Part shown: piece after piece, positions 63,030 through 64,000 of the stretch | Layout of the letters: each line of letters starts with the position of its first letter | Numbering within the stretch: the stretch's first letter is position 1 | Source of the DNA: an uncultured Pelagibacteraceae bacterium | Lineage (GTDB): Bacteria; Pseudomonadota; Alphaproteobacteria; Pelagibacterales; Pelagibacteraceae | Direction: 5' to 3' | Length of the DNA stretch: 64,000 nucleotides | Assembly: GCA_902596915.1 (NCBI GenBank) | Contig: CACJVQ010000002.1 | Location: 38,879-102,878 of the forward strand | Notes under the pieces: model-generated | The model's input: the letters and a program-made list of their open reading frames with translations, nothing else | The model's database searches: none | Told to the model about the DNA's origin: nothing | Program-made: the position numbers and the translations under genes

Positions 63030-63395
63030 CTAACTCGAATATATAGGTTTTATCAAACTTTTATTTTTATTTAATTTTGTTAAATTTTTGTAATTTTCAT
63101 TTATTAGATCCTGTGATTTAAAACCAATTAAAACAGCACTATTTGCTAAAGACATGGCTTTAGCTACTGACAAGGAAATTCTAAGACTTGTAAATTTACC
63201 TGGTCCCAGATTGACAAAAATTCTACAAATATCAGATATTTTAATTTTTTTTATATTTAAAAATTTCAAAAGCAGTTTCATAAAATTGTCAAAGTTTTCT
63301 CTACTGTTTATATGTCTGCTAGTATATGATCGTTTACCAGCAATGATCACAAAAACAATTTTTTCATTAGCCGCATCAATTATTAAATTTATCAT
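63030..63395 (-). CDS. tsaB: TsaB-like tRNA t6A protein, half length
   Basis: Only 121 residues are encoded, compared with about 200-230 in usual TsaB. The N-terminal lobe is recognisable: the start MINLIIDAANEKIVFVII and the signature NLGPGKFTSLRISLSVAKAMSLA, equivalent to the GPGSFTGLRIG motif. The C-terminal lobe is missing; the frame ends in a low-complexity asparagine/lysine stretch and YSS. TsaB is a scaffold for TsaD, and contacts come mostly from the N-terminal lobe, so a minimal TsaB is conceivable. A decayed gene is the alternative. It overlaps the divergent deacetylase by 53 bp. Confidence 0.72.
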   Translation of the reverse strand: MINLIIDAANEKIVFVIIAGKRSYTSRHINSRENFDNFMKLLLKFLNIKKIKISDICRIFVNLGPGKFTSLRISLSVAKAMSLANSAVLIGFKSQDLINENYKNLTKLNKNKSLIKPIYSS

Positions 63396-64000
63396 TTTTT
63401 ATCTTTTTTTTTTAAATGCTTATGCAGATACTGTAAACAAAAAATATGAACCTAATGAAAAGGGAATATTGGCACTGATGTACCATAGATTTGAAGAAAA
63501 TAAATATCCCTCAACTAATATAAAAATTAATATATTTAAAAAACATTTGGATATTATTAGAGAAAATAACTTTTCTTTTTTAAATCCAAAAAACTTTGAA
63601 TTAGAATTTAATAAGGTAAGTAGAGAAAAAAAAATATTACTTACTATCGATGATGCATTTTCCTCTTTTTATTTGAATGCATGGCCAATTCTTAAAAGAG
63701 ACAAAATTCCATTTATTTTATTTGTTTCAACAGAATCTGTGGGTAAGAATGGTTATATGAATTGGAATGAAATTATAGAAATTTCCAAAGAAGACTTTGT
63801 TTTTATTGGAAATCACTCACACTCACATGAGTACTTAGTAAAATATGAATTTAAGAAATTTAGAGAAGATATTATTAAATCAATAAATATATTTAAGGAA
63901 AATCTTGGATATAATTCTAAGTTTTTTTCATATCCATTTGGAGAATACAGTTTAGAACAAAAAAAATATATCACTGAAAACTTTGACTATGCTTTTGGTC
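63343..64000 (+). CDS. Polysaccharide deacetylase-family protein, 3' end outside the window
   Basis: This frame opens at ATG 63343 and runs off the window end. It begins MITKTIFSLAASIIKF and a hydrophobic signal with a likely cut after LNAYA. The NodB domain follows: GILALMYHRFEEN, the metal-binding TIDDAFSSFY and GNHSHSHEYL. Such enzymes remove N- or O-acetyl groups from envelope polysaccharides. The first 53 bases lie on the opposite strand of tsaB. No in-frame ATG, GTG or TTG lies between 63343 and the signal peptide core, so the overlap seems real. Confidence 0.82.
   Translation, partial: MITKTIFSLAASIIKFIIFYLFFLNAYADTVNKKYEPNEKGILALMYHRFEENKYPSTNIKINIFKKHLDIIRENNFSFLNPKNFELEFNKVSREKKILLTIDDAFSSFYLNAWPILKRDKIPFILFVSTESVGKNGYMNWNEIIEISKEDFVFIGNHSHSHEYLVKYEFKKFREDIIKSINIFKENLGYNSKFFSYPFGEYSLEQKKYITENFDYAFG

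Noticed and set aside
1..64000. CRISPR array, prophage, insertion sequence or classical defence island
   Set aside because: No spaced direct repeats, transposase, integrase, phage structural gene or known defence enzyme was found.

Overview
The window comes from a streamlined, very AT-rich alphaproteobacterium, most likely a SAR11 / Pelagibacter-type marine bacterium. The evidence is the low G+C content, very short spacers with many 1-50 bp gene overlaps, no mobile elements, and gene orders typical of Alphaproteobacteria: mutM / rpsT-dnaA-dnaN / ubiE-ubiB-coaBC-dut, tlpA / argH-lipoprotein-lysA, irr / fabA-fabB-fabI, and fur-miaB-phoH-ybeY-lnt-metK / nusA-infB-rbfA-rpsO-pnp. The lineage is an inference from content, not from a database match.

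Layout. 1-8.6 kb: an alpha/beta hydrolase, glutamate synthase (gltD-gltB), undecaprenyl-diphosphatase and an EamA exporter. 8.6-13.7 kb: a pyruvate dehydrogenase operon in which the lipoyl domain sits on E1 and E2 has none, followed by a 2-oxoglutarate oxygenase. 13.8-19.5 kb: tRNA-Arg, a tiny membrane peptide coupled to a thioesterase, a TAXI-type TRAP transporter and acetoacetate-CoA ligase. 19.6-25.8 kb: an SUV3-like helicase, a TerB-like protein, a 7Fe ferredoxin, CarD with a lysine-rich tail, a separate 27-residue lysine-rich peptide gene with its own promoter and terminator, an acyl-CoA ligase and tRNA-Leu. 25.8-30 kb: a TPR protein, then a winged-helix regulator behind a perfect palindrome leading an operon with two membrane proteins, DsbB and Coq7. 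30-39 kb: HNH protein, esterase, TlpA, argH, lipoprotein, lysA, plsC, dnaN, dnaA, rpsT, mutM. 39-44 kb: ubiquinone genes ubiE and ubiB, then coaBC, dut, a ThiF/MoeB protein and an SH3 protein. 44-50.5 kb: an iron/peroxide module (rubrerythrin, Fe-S oxidoreductase, DUF3501, Irr) divergent from fabA-fabB-fabI, then msrB. 50.5-64 kb: translation and RNA genes on the minus strand, a half-length TsaB, and a divergent partial polysaccharide deacetylase.

How the parts work together. Most genes are core metabolism and information processing. The accessory-looking content is regulatory: intercistronic or leader hairpins (before the TRAP permease gene, after rubrerythrin, before nusA, in the gltD-uppP gap), Irr-box-like half-sites around the rubrerythrin and irr promoters, a long palindrome before the winged-helix gene, and several genes under 60 codons. 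No CRISPR, phage, insertion sequence or classical defence system was seen. The most unusual items are the relocated lipoyl domain of the pyruvate dehydrogenase complex and the self-contained lysine-rich micropeptide transcription unit.
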